A DNA stretch of 64,000 bases from positions 3,472,001 through 3,536,000 of the forward strand of contig NZ_CP009241.1 of the NCBI RefSeq assembly GCF_000758525.1, read 5' to 3'. Source of the stretch: Paenibacillus sp. FSL H7-0357. GTDB lineage: Bacteria; Bacillota; Bacilli; Paenibacillales; Paenibacillaceae. Shown here in pieces: positions 43,562 through 52,195 of the stretch; positions within the stretch are counted from its first letter, which is position 1, and each line of letters starts with the position of its first letter. Position numbers and translations under genes: made by a program. The notes under the pieces are model-generated. The model searched no databases, had not been told where the DNA came from, and saw only the letters and a program-made list of their open reading frames with translations.

Positions 43562-44480
43562 TCCGGTCACCCCCAATAACCGAAATAAAATAATCCTCAA
43601 GGGTATCTCCCTCGATACTCAGGCTAGTAACCACGATCCCATTGTCAAAGAGAGTGCGTGCCACCCGTTCCTTTTCATTTAAATAGTCGTACAGCTTGAC
43701 CGTCTGATCCGGCATAACCTTGTAGTTGCCGGTGTGCAGCTGCATTTCCAGAATACTGACCAGCTTCTCCGGCTGATCACAGCTGATCCGCAGATGATGC
43801 TTGCAGCTTTCCTCAAGCTCTGCGAGGGTGATCGATTGTTTGAGTTCCCCTTGATGGATAATAAAATAGTCGGTCGCCACTTGATACAGCTCCGGCAGAT
43901 TGTGGCTGGAGATGAGGATAGTCATTTGCCGTTCCTCGCACAGCTTGATCAGCAGCTTGCGTACCTCAACCACTCCCAAAGGGTCAAGCCCATTAATCGG
44001 CTCATCGAGGATCAGCAGCTCGGGGTCGCCGAGCAGAGCGATGGCAATCCCGAGCCGCTGCTTCATGCCGAGCGAGAAGTTTTTGGACTTTTTCTTTCCT
44101 GTACCGCTGAGGCCAACCAATGCCAGCAGCTCATCTTCCAGGGTCTCGCTGGGGATACCGCGCATGATCCTATGAAAGGTGAGATTTTGCTTTGCCGTCA
44201 TATGCGGGGTTAGCGCAGGATGCTCAATCATACAGCCCAGTCTTTTTCGTTCCGCCTGCAGCGCCGTTTCGCCGTTTTGGCCAAATAGCTCAATACTTCC
44301 AGAGGAAGGGAAAGCGAGTCCGGCTACAATACGCATTAATGTGGATTTGCCGGCACCGTTTTGCCCGATTAAACCGTAAATCCGGCCGGCTTCCATCGTA
44401 AGGGACAGATCCTTAAGTGCATTTGCACCTTTGTAGCTTTTGGTCAAACCTTTTGTTCGCAGCACATATTTGTTCATCAT
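43554..44480 (-). CDS. ABC transporter ATPase (BcrA/lantibiotic-immunity type)
   Basis: About 308 residues. Walker A GLIGQNGAGKSTLMRI, Q-loop MIEHPALTP, ABC signature NFSLGMKQRLGIA, Walker B LLILDEPINGLDP and switch His in ILISSHNL. The C-terminal 90 residues are the regulatory extension seen in BcrA-like subunits. ATG 44480 is preferred over an in-frame TTG at 44489. It energises the permease encoded next; substrate probably a peptide antibiotic or envelope stressor, inferred from family and the two-component neighbours. Confidence 0.88.
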   Translation of the reverse strand: MMNKYVLRTKGLTKSYKGANALKDLSLTMEAGRIYGLIGQNGAGKSTLMRIVAGLAFPSSGSIELFGQNGETALQAERKRLGCMIEHPALTPHMTAKQNLTFHRIMRGIPSETLEDELLALVGLSGTGKKKSKNFSLGMKQRLGIAIALLGDPELLILDEPINGLDPLGVVEVRKLLIKLCEERQMTILISSHNLPELYQVATDYFIIHQGELKQSITLAELEESCKHHLRISCDQPEKLVSILEMQLHTGNYKVMPDQTVKLYDYLNEKERVARTLFDNGIVVTSLSIEGDTLEDYFISVIGGDRNA

Positions 44481-44584
44481 GCCCACCAATCCTTTCTGGC
44501 TATAGTGTAAAGGCGGCAGGTTTAGAAAAGGTTAAGCGGATACAAGTAGTCGAAAAACTGCCGGAAAACTACAGGGAACAGCGT

Positions 44585-45259
44585 TTACTCCTTGTACAGG
44601 CGGTAGCCGAGGCCCCATACCGTTTCTATGTATTCTATAGCCGGGTTTGCTTTTTTTAGCTTGCTGCGCAGATTGCTGACATGAGTTTTGACCGTCTGCT
44701 CATCCCCTGCATCATCATCCGGCCAGAGCGTTTCGTACAGATTCGCCTTGGTGAACAGCTTGCCGTGATGCTTCAGCAGCAGTTCCAGGATCATATATTC
44801 TTTGGCAGTCAGATCTATTTCGCTTTCATTTACCGTAACCCGTTTAGTCTGGTCGTCCAGTGACAGATCTTTATACCGGAACCGATTTTTTTGCTGTTGC
44901 TGTGAACGCCGCAGATTCGATTCTACCCGTGCCACAACTTCGCTTAAGTCAAAGGGCTTTGTAATATAGTCATCCGCCCCCAGCTTTAGCAGGTCGATCT
45001 TCGTACCCACCTTATCCTTGGCGGAAATTATGATCACGGGTGTTTCCGAAATACCACGGATTTCTTTAAGGAGCTCATCCCCGTTTAAGAATGGAAGCAT
45101 AATGTCCAGCAAAATCAAATCATAATGTGTATTCCTAATTTCTGTTAATCCGTCAGCGCCGGTAAAAAGTGATTTCGCCTGATATCCCGCTCCCTTTAAT
45201 GCTTCGGCCAGCATTAGATTGATATCCTCATGATCTTCAATAATCAGAATAGTCCCCAC
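44585..45259 (-). CDS. OmpR-family response regulator
   Basis: About 224 residues. Receiver domain with phospho-acceptor Asp in YDLILLDIMLPFLNG, acidic pair in LIIEDHED and Lys in DYITKPFDLSEV; C-terminal winged helix with DLTAKEYMILELLLKHHG and VKTHVSNLRSKLKK. The frame is open to 45418, but the first 53 residues are not family-like; GTG 45259 behind AAAGGAAG gives the start VGTILIIEDHED. It leads the operon and probably controls the ABC transporter. Confidence 0.88.
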   Translation of the reverse strand: MGTILIIEDHEDINLMLAEALKGAGYQAKSLFTGADGLTEIRNTHYDLILLDIMLPFLNGDELLKEIRGISETPVIIISAKDKVGTKIDLLKLGADDYITKPFDLSEVVARVESNLRRSQQQQKNRFRYKDLSLDDQTKRVTVNESEIDLTAKEYMILELLLKHHGKLFTKANLYETLWPDDDAGDEQTVKTHVSNLRSKLKKANPAIEYIETVWGLGYRLYKE

Positions 45260-45493
45260 AGCCCTATGCTTCCTTTCTGTTTTCAATTCCTTACATACAT
45301 AACACAGGGTTTCCCTTGGTGGCAACTGTTTTGACTGGAGATGGTATAATAATACAAGTGCGCATAAATGTGCGCCAACGATTTGGTATAGGGGTGAGCA
45401 GAGTGCTGGAACGCTCAATGGAAAATATCATGGGTTCAGGAAGGGAAAGGAGGGATGCGCAAAAAAAACAAATGAAATGAGGATGATTATGAG

Positions 45494-46342
45494 ATGAACA
45501 GAGGACAAGTGATAAGCAATGACGGTGTTAAACTGAATTATGTTGTACAAGGAACCGGGCCAAAGATATTGGTTATAGGCAGCAGCGTCTATTATCCGCA
45601 ACTCTTCTCGGCAGAGTTATTTGCACAATTTCAGTTTATATTCCTTGATCATAGAGGTTTTGCCAGTCCGTCTGCAGCCTTGAAGCCGGAGCAGTACCGG
45701 CTGGACCGGGTGCTGGATGACCTCGAGCTCGCAAGGCAGCAGCTTGGCCTGAGTGATGTGGTCATAATGGGGCATTCGGGGCATGCTTTTATGGCGCTGG
45801 AGTATGCCAGGAAATATCCGGAGCAGGTTCACAAAGTAATTCTGCTGAATTCAGCCCCAAGCAATAGCCGGGAAAGGCAAAGTCAGAGCACTGCATTTTT
45901 CAATGAGACTGCAAGTCTGGAGAGAAAGACAGGATTCGAACAGGACATGGCTCTGCTAGAAGGCGACATCAGGCTAGACCCGGAACGCCGCTTCGTTCAC
46001 ATGTGTATTCGAATGGGTGCACAGAGCTTCTACGACTATTCCTTTGATGCAGCCTATATGTGGGAACAGGTACAAACAAATATGCCGGTTATGGATTATT
46101 TGTGGGGTGAGGTATTTGCCGGGATGAATCTGCTGCAGATGCTGAAGGATGTCAGCATGCCGGTTTTTATCGGGCTGGGAAGATATGATTATCTGGTTGG
46201 GCCTGTTTCCTTATGGGAGGCTATCGACGAGACATATCCCCATGTAAAGAAGGTAATCTTCGAGCACAGCGGACATAATCCGATGTTTGAACAACCGGAG
46301 CTGTTTAATCAAATATTAATAGAGTGGATGACACAGGAGTAA
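45494..46342 (+). CDS. Alpha/beta hydrolase
   Basis: 282 residues, cytoplasmic. LNYVVQGTGPKILVIGSSVY is the family opening, the nucleophile elbow is VIMGHSGHAFMALEYARKYP, and the late Asp and His appear in GLGRYDYLVG and EHSGHNPMFEQPELF. Proline iminopeptidase-like hydrolases share these features; the substrate is not predictable. It is a single gene, convergent with another alpha/beta hydrolase gene, with repeat copy C between them. Confidence 0.83.
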   Translation: MNRGQVISNDGVKLNYVVQGTGPKILVIGSSVYYPQLFSAELFAQFQFIFLDHRGFASPSAALKPEQYRLDRVLDDLELARQQLGLSDVVIMGHSGHAFMALEYARKYPEQVHKVILLNSAPSNSRERQSQSTAFFNETASLERKTGFEQDMALLEGDIRLDPERRFVHMCIRMGAQSFYDYSFDAAYMWEQVQTNMPVMDYLWGEVFAGMNLLQMLKDVSMPVFIGLGRYDYLVGPVSLWEAIDETYPHVKKVIFEHSGHNPMFEQPELFNQILIEWMTQE

Positions 46343-46357
46343 GCTTTGTTTAGATAC

Positions 46358-46575
46358 GCTATATGAGTTGAACTAAAGAACTACCAAGAGGCTAAAGCAA
46401 CGGAGGGGAATTTTGGAACTGTAGGAGCGATAGCGACCGCCTTTGTCTCCGGATTTCAACCGCAAATGGCGGTATAAATCAAGAAATCTGGGGACAACAG
46501 CGGCCGAAAGTCCAAACATTCACCGCAGTTGCGTTCTATGCCGGCTCGGTAAAACTAAAGTTTAACTTATATAAT
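46358..46575 (+). repeat. Dispersed structured repeat with terminal inverted repeats, copy C
   Basis: 218 bp. Ends GCTATATGAGTTGAACT and AAGTTTAACTTATATAAT are diverged forms of the copy A termini. It has CGGAGGGGAATTTTGGAACT, AGCGATAGCGACCGCC, stem TTGTCTCCGGATTTC/GAAATCTGGGGACAA enclosing ACCGC-AAAT-GGCGGT, then CAGCGGCCGAAAGTCCAAAC. The AGCTTTCC hairpin of copies A and B is missing, which explains the 40-bp shorter length. It lies between two convergent hydrolase genes. Confidence 0.85.
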
Positions 46576-46581
46576 CGTTTG

Positions 46582-46627
46582 AAAAAAGGATCAGAGAAGA
46601 TCGCCGACGGCGAACTTTCCTGATCCT
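46582..46627 (-). terminator. Terminator of the hydrolase gene at 46646
   Basis: On the minus strand GGATCAGGAAAGTTCGCC pairs with GGCGATCTTCTCTGATCC, followed by six T residues. Confidence 0.75.
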
Positions 46628-46645
46628 CTTTACGATTCCGGTTGC

Positions 46646-47506
46646 TTAAAGTTGACCTAAAAATCCATCCATATAGGCATAAAACTCTTCCTTGTTACTG
46701 AGATGCACATTATGGTCGGGATGGGACATTTCATAGGCAAGACCATTCGCTAGCAGGGACTGCATTTTGTTATAATCCTCGTCTGGTACGCCCTCACTGT
46801 TCTTAGCTCTAATCAGTAAAACGGGACACTTGATCTCCGGCAGCAGGTGATACCAATCTGCATTGTAATGAATGTTGGCAGCCATCGCCTGGGGACTGAA
46901 CATCATCTGGTATCCATCGACGGTTTCGATCAGACTGTTCATGAAATATTGATAGCTAAGCTCCGATTCCATGGCCTGCCGGATATAGTCCATCGCTTCG
47001 TTTAGGCTGGAGAAGGGCAGCGGCCAATCCTTGGTTACAGGCTCAACACATGGTAGCTGATCTAATGGCAGCAGGCTTGGCGTGGCAGGCCCGGCTGGGG
47101 ATTTATCCAATATCGCTAAGGCTTGTATGTAATTTGGGTACATGGCTGTCAGATATCCGGCTACCCTCCCGCCCATAGAATGGCCTACCAGAATGATCGA
47201 ATCGATTTTCAGATGATCCAATAGTTCAACAATGTCCCCGGCCATTTCTTCACCCGTATACTTGGATACAGGTTTGCTGCTTAGTCCGTGACCTCTTTGA
47301 TCGGGGGCGATAATTCTGTATTGTTTGCCGTAATGCCGCATGAAATCAACCCACGTTTCTGCTCTGCCCCATCTGCCGTGGAGACAAAGAATGACCGGAC
47401 CTTCCGTACGTGTATCCAGATAAAACATTTCCAGACTGTTCAGCTTAGCCAGGTTTCTGTAGATTTTTGGATGCTCCAGCTTTTCCTCTAAGATTGAATC
47501 CCGCAT
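46646..47506 (-). CDS. Alpha/beta hydrolase
   Basis: 286 residues. VILCLHGRWGRAETWVDFMR (oxyanion region), DQRGHGLSSKP, nucleophile elbow ILVGHSMGGRVAGYL, and late acid/His region with SHPDHNVHLSNKEEF. This pattern is common in epoxide hydrolase, haloperoxidase-like and ester hydrolase proteins; none can be preferred. A GGAGG site precedes the ATG. It may be transcribed after the phosphotransferase gene upstream, 89 bases away. Confidence 0.84.
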   Translation of the reverse strand: MRDSILEEKLEHPKIYRNLAKLNSLEMFYLDTRTEGPVILCLHGRWGRAETWVDFMRHYGKQYRIIAPDQRGHGLSSKPVSKYTGEEMAGDIVELLDHLKIDSIILVGHSMGGRVAGYLTAMYPNYIQALAILDKSPAGPATPSLLPLDQLPCVEPVTKDWPLPFSSLNEAMDYIRQAMESELSYQYFMNSLIETVDGYQMMFSPQAMAANIHYNADWYHLLPEIKCPVLLIRAKNSEGVPDEDYNKMQSLLANGLAYEMSHPDHNVHLSNKEEFYAYMDGFLGQL

Positions 47507-47595
47507 AATTAACCTCCAAGCGAATCTAATGTATTTGGATGAATTATACCATATGAACTAAATAAAGGGAACATATGTTTCTTTTTTTTATGCGA

Positions 47596-48573
47596 TTACT
47601 CCCAGTAGGGTGTGCATGTGAACAGAAATTGTTCTTTGTTAACATAATGCTTAAACTCTCTGGAGGCCAGTCTTTGAATATGCTCCGGCAGCCAATCCTT
47701 GGCATCAGGCAGCCCTATCCAGAAATTCATGGTTTCAAGCTGTGCGGCTACAAAAAAAACCTCCAACAGCTCAATGTGATTAGGCGGCAGCATAAAATGA
47801 CCGGAGTAGGATTTCAATAATTGTTCCCTGAATGCCGGGTGAATATAGGAGAAGGTCCACCCCAGATCAAACAGGAAATACCCGAACCCACAGGCACCAA
47901 AATCAATAGGGCGGCATTCTTGGTTATAAAAAATAAAATTGCTGGGGATCAGGTCAGCATGAATGATTCCCCAATAATTTGGCGTGGTATCGAGGGTATT
48001 CATCCTGTTCATCACAAGTTGGCCTGCTACTGTAAGCAGCTCTGCATTTTCTCTTTCGATTATCCCTGCCTTACCCCAATGATGAAGCTTATCAAGCGCT
48101 TGCCCGATCCGCTTTCCATCATAGACCGGTCTTGTGAACTGTTCAGGTACAGTCCATGAGAAAGCCCGCTGATGCAACTTTCCTATCATTTCACCTATCC
48201 GTCCGGCGTCTTCCACGGTAGTAATGAATTGTTGTTGTTCCCCTTCCAGCCATTCAATAAGTGTACACTTCACTCCGTCTACATCCGTCACCAATTCGCC
48301 ATGATGATTCCGGCAGGGTGCTGGTGCAGTTAAGTCTGTCCCCGCCGACTGGGCCTCTAACCATATCATTTCCGAGCGGAGCGTTTCCGGTGAGGTCCAA
48401 TCACTGTCCATGGTTTCACTTTTTGCTGCATGAATTCGCAGGCTATAACCGTTGTTGCGGGTATCCACAATTTTAAAAACCTGGCTTGCACTTTGTCCGA
48501 CAAAATGAATAGACGCTACTTCTATGCGATACTGCTGTAAAGCTGCTTCTGCCAATGCGAGCATAGTGTTCAA
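47596..48573 (-). CDS. Aminoglycoside phosphotransferase-family kinase
   Basis: 325 residues, protein-kinase-like fold. Brenner motif GIIHADLIPSNFIFYN with catalytic Asp and Asn, and Mg-binding CRPIDFGACGFGYF. The N lobe includes FKIVDTRNNGYSLRIH. The group includes antibiotic kinases, homoserine kinase ThrB2 and CotS-like proteins, so the substrate is open. A TTG start (48573) behind GGAGGG is used; an ATG three codons later is possible. Confidence 0.8.
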   Translation of the reverse strand: MNTMLALAEAALQQYRIEVASIHFVGQSASQVFKIVDTRNNGYSLRIHAAKSETMDSDWTSPETLRSEMIWLEAQSAGTDLTAPAPCRNHHGELVTDVDGVKCTLIEWLEGEQQQFITTVEDAGRIGEMIGKLHQRAFSWTVPEQFTRPVYDGKRIGQALDKLHHWGKAGIIERENAELLTVAGQLVMNRMNTLDTTPNYWGIIHADLIPSNFIFYNQECRPIDFGACGFGYFLFDLGWTFSYIHPAFREQLLKSYSGHFMLPPNHIELLEVFFVAAQLETMNFWIGLPDAKDWLPEHIQRLASREFKHYVNKEQFLFTCTPYWE

Positions 48574-48712
48574 AAGCTTCCCTCCAATAAAAGGTATTAT
48601 AATTCCTTATTTTAACAGGATTCTTTGCTTCTTTTCCGGGAATTAACGCTTATAAATAAACTGTCCCAAATATAGCGTGTGTTAAAAAGTGGAACTTCTG
48701 GTAGACAAAACG

Positions 48713-48759
48713 GTCTACAAGTTGTAAACTGTGACTATATTAGTCTACAGCTTGTAGAC
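48713..48759 (+). promoter_or_regulatory. Tandem BlaI-type operators
   Basis: Two 17-bp dyads, GTCTACAAGTTGTAAAC (48713-48729) and GTCTACAGCTTGTAGAC (48743-48759), have the TACA-N3-TGTA form of BlaI/MecI boxes. Centres are 30 bp apart, about three helical turns, so two dimers would bind on the same face. A -10-like TATATT lies between them. They precede the blaI-like gene by 18 bases. Confidence 0.82.
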
Positions 48760-48777
48760 CCAAAGGAGTTCTGCAGA

Positions 48778-49140
48778 ATGGATAAAATCAGACTGACGGA
48801 GATGGAAACTAAATTTGCGGACCTCATCTGGAGCCATGAGCCAGTCCCGTCGGGCGACCTTGTGAAGCTATGCGAATCTGAACTGAACTGGAAAAAATCG
48901 ACGACCTATACGATGCTGAAACGTCTGGAGAGCAAAGGGGTTTTTAAAAACAAAGAGGGTATGGTGGCAGCGCTCATCTCCAAAGATGATTTCTATGCCC
49001 AGCAGAGCAAGCAGTTTGTAGAGGAGACCTTTCAGGGATCGTTGCCGAAGTTTCTGGCCGCATTCACAAGAAGCCGTAAACTGAGCGACACAGAGATTGA
49101 CGAGTTTCTAAAAGTGATTCAGGATCATAAGGAGGAATAG
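48778..49140 (+). CDS. BlaI/MecI-family transcriptional repressor
   Basis: 120 residues. Winged helix with KIRLTEMETKFADLIWSHEP, WKKSTTYTMLKRLESKGV and a C-terminal dimerisation helix region (FVEETFQGSLPKFLAAF). An earlier in-frame start at 48679 would extend through the operators; ATG 48778 has AAAGGAG 8 bases upstream and is clearly right. It is followed 2 bases later by its M56 antirepressor gene and likely autoregulates the pair through the TACA/TGTA boxes. Confidence 0.9.
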   Translation: MDKIRLTEMETKFADLIWSHEPVPSGDLVKLCESELNWKKSTTYTMLKRLESKGVFKNKEGMVAALISKDDFYAQQSKQFVEETFQGSLPKFLAAFTRSRKLSDTEIDEFLKVIQDHKEE

Positions 49141-49142
49141 CG

Positions 49143-51209
49143 GTGGAATCGCTGTTTTTGCAACTTTTGAGTATGAGCCTTACCGGCAGCTATGTCATCG
49201 TGTTTGTGATTGTGGCCCGGCTGCTGCTTAGAAAAGTTCCCAAGGTTTTCTCTTATGCCCTGTGGTCAGTGGTGTTGTTCCGGCTCGTATGCCCGTTCTC
49301 CTTCGAAAGTGTATTCAGCCTGATTCCTGCCAAAGCGCAGGAGATCCCGCTTCAGCGGATCGCCACACAGCCGCCCCAGATTCCAAGCGGATTAGCCGGA
49401 GGCGGGCAAGCATTAAATAACCTGCTGGCTGAACCTGCAACTGCCGCTGCATCTGTGGTGGATACAAGTACTGCTGCCGATACGAATATCTGGTTGCTTG
49501 TGGGCCAATATGTATGGCTGTTTGGGATTGCGGTGCTGCTCCTCTACAGCATTAGGGCAACGGTCCGGTTAGTTCGGAGCTTGAAACCTGCACAGCAGAT
49601 CAGCGGAAATATCTACGAGATGAAGGGACTCGCAACCCCATTTGTGTTCGGGGCAATCAGGCCCAAGATTTATCTTCCGGCAGAGCTTGGAGAACATGAG
49701 CGGGGGTATATTCTGAAACATGAACAGGTGCATATCAAAAGACTTGACCATCTGATCAAACCTTTAGCATTTGCTGTATTATGCATACATTGGTTTAATC
49801 CGCTGGTCTGGATAGCTTTTGTTCTGATGAGCGAGGATATGGAGCTGTCTTGCGATGAAAGTGTCATCCGGCAGCTGGGCAGCGGCATCAAAAAGGATTA
49901 TTCCACTTCACTTTTAACACTTTCGGCGGGCAGACGGTTCATAGGCGGTTCACCGCTTGCCTTTGGTGAGAATAACACGAAAGGACGCATTCTCAATATC
50001 CTGAACTACAGGAAACCCGCGTTCTGGGTAGTTAGCCTTGTTATTATTGTCATTGCTGCTGTCAGTGTGGGTCTTATGAGTAATCCGAGACAAACCACAT
50101 TAACTGAACGGGATTATGCCGAGCAGTTCATTAAAGAGGAAATTGCGGGTTTTGCCAGCAATGAGGCAAATGAGTTCAAAATTGTGGACAGCAGCATCAC
50201 GAAGTTTGAAAAGCTGGCAGAGTTTGATAATCTGATGCCTGCTTCTTTGCAAATCTGGCACCTGGAGTATCGCCTGAAGCCTGATGATCCGGCTAAAGTA
50301 AGTGGGGCATTTGATCTGAAAGACGGAATGCTTATCGAAGAGGGCAGCATGGGCGATCCGATAATGGTTTTTTCCTATGAACAGGATACTCCGAATTATT
50401 TGGGCTCATTCCGGAGCGCAGAATATGATTTAAGTACAATTGCCGGCCAGGAGACCGCACTTCGTGTATTCCTTGAAGGCAAACAGCTATTATCTCATGA
50501 GACCTATAGCGGGAAGCATATTCTGGTCAAATTTCCACTGACCCTGGGGGAGACCAGCCAGCTGCTGTTATCACAGCCCGCGCAAGCAGGGGATAAAGGA
50601 ATTTGGGCCGTTGAACGCTGGAAGGATACCCGTGGCAATGAGTACTACCATACTCCGCAAAGTGATCTCCCGCCCGCAGAATATTATGACCGTTTGCAGG
50701 CACAAGCTGATCAGGGGGAGGAGGCCTGGCTTCTTGATCCTCAGCAGGTGGCCATTCGGTATATCAAAACTTTTATCGGGCCAACGGTTGCCAAGGATAA
50801 GCTTGAGGTGGATTATAATGCAACAGCAGCAGACTTTGCCGTCACTCCGGAAAGCACTACTTTAGGATATGTTCTGAACTTCAGCTTGGACAGTGAATCC
50901 TTTGATTTTGACAATGTTGAGTGGCTGACACTTGAGGATTCTGCGCGGTTTAAGGATTTGAATATTACGGAGGAAAACTTGCCGGGCGGATTCTATATTC
51001 TTAACAAATATACAATTACAGACCCCATGAAAGTAACCGGTGAAACGAAGTATAGCCTCCTTGACCAGGAGAACTGGGGCTCTTATAAAGACGTAACCAA
51101 GCAGGAATTTATTGAATTTCTCAATCAATACTCTGACAATTCGCCCTTATGCAAAGTTACTTACAAGGATGATTTTGTTACCGGCATTTCTGAGGTGTAT
51201 CTGCCATAA
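49143..51209 (+). CDS. M56 (BlaR1/MecR1-like) membrane metalloprotease sensor
   Basis: 688 residues. Membrane segments at about 10-30, 37-55, 115-140 and 298-316 enclose a zinc protease domain with ILKHEQVHIKRLDHL (HExxH, about residues 196-200) and DMELSCDESVIRQLG. The extracellular C-terminal part (about 320-688) is not a penicillin-binding domain: no S-x-x-K/KTG set is seen, and the region has repeats of DUF-like beta sequence. It therefore probably senses a signal other than beta-lactams and inactivates the BlaI-like repressor by proteolysis. Confidence 0.85.
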   Translation: MESLFLQLLSMSLTGSYVIVFVIVARLLLRKVPKVFSYALWSVVLFRLVCPFSFESVFSLIPAKAQEIPLQRIATQPPQIPSGLAGGGQALNNLLAEPATAAASVVDTSTAADTNIWLLVGQYVWLFGIAVLLLYSIRATVRLVRSLKPAQQISGNIYEMKGLATPFVFGAIRPKIYLPAELGEHERGYILKHEQVHIKRLDHLIKPLAFAVLCIHWFNPLVWIAFVLMSEDMELSCDESVIRQLGSGIKKDYSTSLLTLSAGRRFIGGSPLAFGENNTKGRILNILNYRKPAFWVVSLVIIVIAAVSVGLMSNPRQTTLTERDYAEQFIKEEIAGFASNEANEFKIVDSSITKFEKLAEFDNLMPASLQIWHLEYRLKPDDPAKVSGAFDLKDGMLIEEGSMGDPIMVFSYEQDTPNYLGSFRSAEYDLSTIAGQETALRVFLEGKQLLSHETYSGKHILVKFPLTLGETSQLLLSQPAQAGDKGIWAVERWKDTRGNEYYHTPQSDLPPAEYYDRLQAQADQGEEAWLLDPQQVAIRYIKTFIGPTVAKDKLEVDYNATAADFAVTPESTTLGYVLNFSLDSESFDFDNVEWLTLEDSARFKDLNITEENLPGGFYILNKYTITDPMKVTGETKYSLLDQENWGSYKDVTKQEFIEFLNQYSDNSPLCKVTYKDDFVTGISEVYLP

Positions 51210-51326
51210 TCTAAACCTTTGAATATTAGATTCAAAAACAGGCCGTCTTCCAGTTTTGGGAGGGGGTCTGTTTGCTGTTGAATGTGCGTTATGCGCAGAG
51301 TTGGGTGATTTCTTTGCATGTTTCGG

Positions 51327-51357
51327 TTGACCTTAGGTCAGACCTAAGGTTTATAGT
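51327..51357 (+). promoter_or_regulatory. MerR-type promoter with 19-bp spacer
   Basis: TTGACC (51327-51332) and TATAGT (51352-51357) are 19 bases apart, and the spacer contains the perfect dyad CCTTAGGTC-A-GACCTAAGG (51331-51349). Over-long spacers with a central dyad are the hallmark of promoters twisted open by MerR-family activators. The downstream gene encodes such a regulator. Confidence 0.88.
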
Positions 51358-51391
51358 AGAGATATCCAAAAGAGACAAAGGAGCCCCGCAT

Positions 51392-52195
51392 ATGAGAGAT
51401 ACCCTTACGATTAGCCAATTATCACAATTAATGAACGTTTCCGTTCATCAGCTGCGTTATTTTGAAGAAAAGGGCGTGCTATACCCGGCATTTACGGAAG
51501 ACAATCAATACCGGATGTATGGGATCGATGAGATTTATCAGCTATCCCATGTTTTGCTGCTGCGCAAACTGAATATTCCGGTTAGTCAGATCGAGCAATG
51601 TCTCACTTCATACTCCGGCAGTCAGTACAAGCAGGTTTTTGAACAGTCGCTGACCAAAGTTCAGGAAGAAATCCACAGATTGGTTAAGCTGGAACAATTC
51701 ATTCATAAGGTATTGAGTGAACAGGCGGAAATGGAGGGACGTGATCAGGAAGTTGTGATGGTTTCTTTGGGTCCCCGGTATTTGAGACACTGGCTGTCTC
51801 TTGATGAGCATCAAGTGCTTACTGCCGGAACATTGTATGAACACCGACCCGCTCCTTCGGATTTGTATGAACAGGATCTGCATTACTTAACAGGTGGCGG
51901 AGTGATCAGTATATGTTATGAGACCATGGAACCTGCCGATTACGTGCTTGAAGAAGGTGACTATCTGCTGAAGAACTTTTCTGTGCATCGAGAGGAAGAG
52001 ATCGAACAAGAGGTTTTGCAGCTGGAACAATATATACAAGAACATGGGTATACACGCCAAGGTCAAATTGTGGTGATTGAAAAGTCCTATTTGTCCATGT
52101 TCAGCAATGAGCAGCTGCATTATCAAATCCAAGCCAAAGTGGGCTTATCGGAAAGGGAGACTGAAAACTATGCATCCACCCCAGTTTCAGATTGA
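51392..52195 (+). CDS. MerR-family transcriptional regulator
   Basis: 267 residues. N-terminal MerR winged helix (LTISQLSQLMNVSVHQLRYFEEKGVLYPAF, in two parts), a coiled-coil linker (LTKVQEEIHRLVKLEQFIHKVL) and a C-terminal effector domain with acidic residues resembling GyrI-like multidrug-binding domains. ATG 51392 behind AAAGGAG is used; the longer frame lacks a binding site. It presumably activates its own promoter and the two downstream genes. Confidence 0.87.
   Translation: MRDTLTISQLSQLMNVSVHQLRYFEEKGVLYPAFTEDNQYRMYGIDEIYQLSHVLLLRKLNIPVSQIEQCLTSYSGSQYKQVFEQSLTKVQEEIHRLVKLEQFIHKVLSEQAEMEGRDQEVVMVSLGPRYLRHWLSLDEHQVLTAGTLYEHRPAPSDLYEQDLHYLTGGGVISICYETMEPADYVLEEGDYLLKNFSVHREEEIEQEVLQLEQYIQEHGYTRQGQIVVIEKSYLSMFSNEQLHYQIQAKVGLSERETENYASTPVSD

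Noticed and set aside
51241..51391. Upstream extension of the MerR gene to 51272
   Set aside because: It would translate through the promoter dyad and -10; the ATG at 51392 has a good ribosome binding site.
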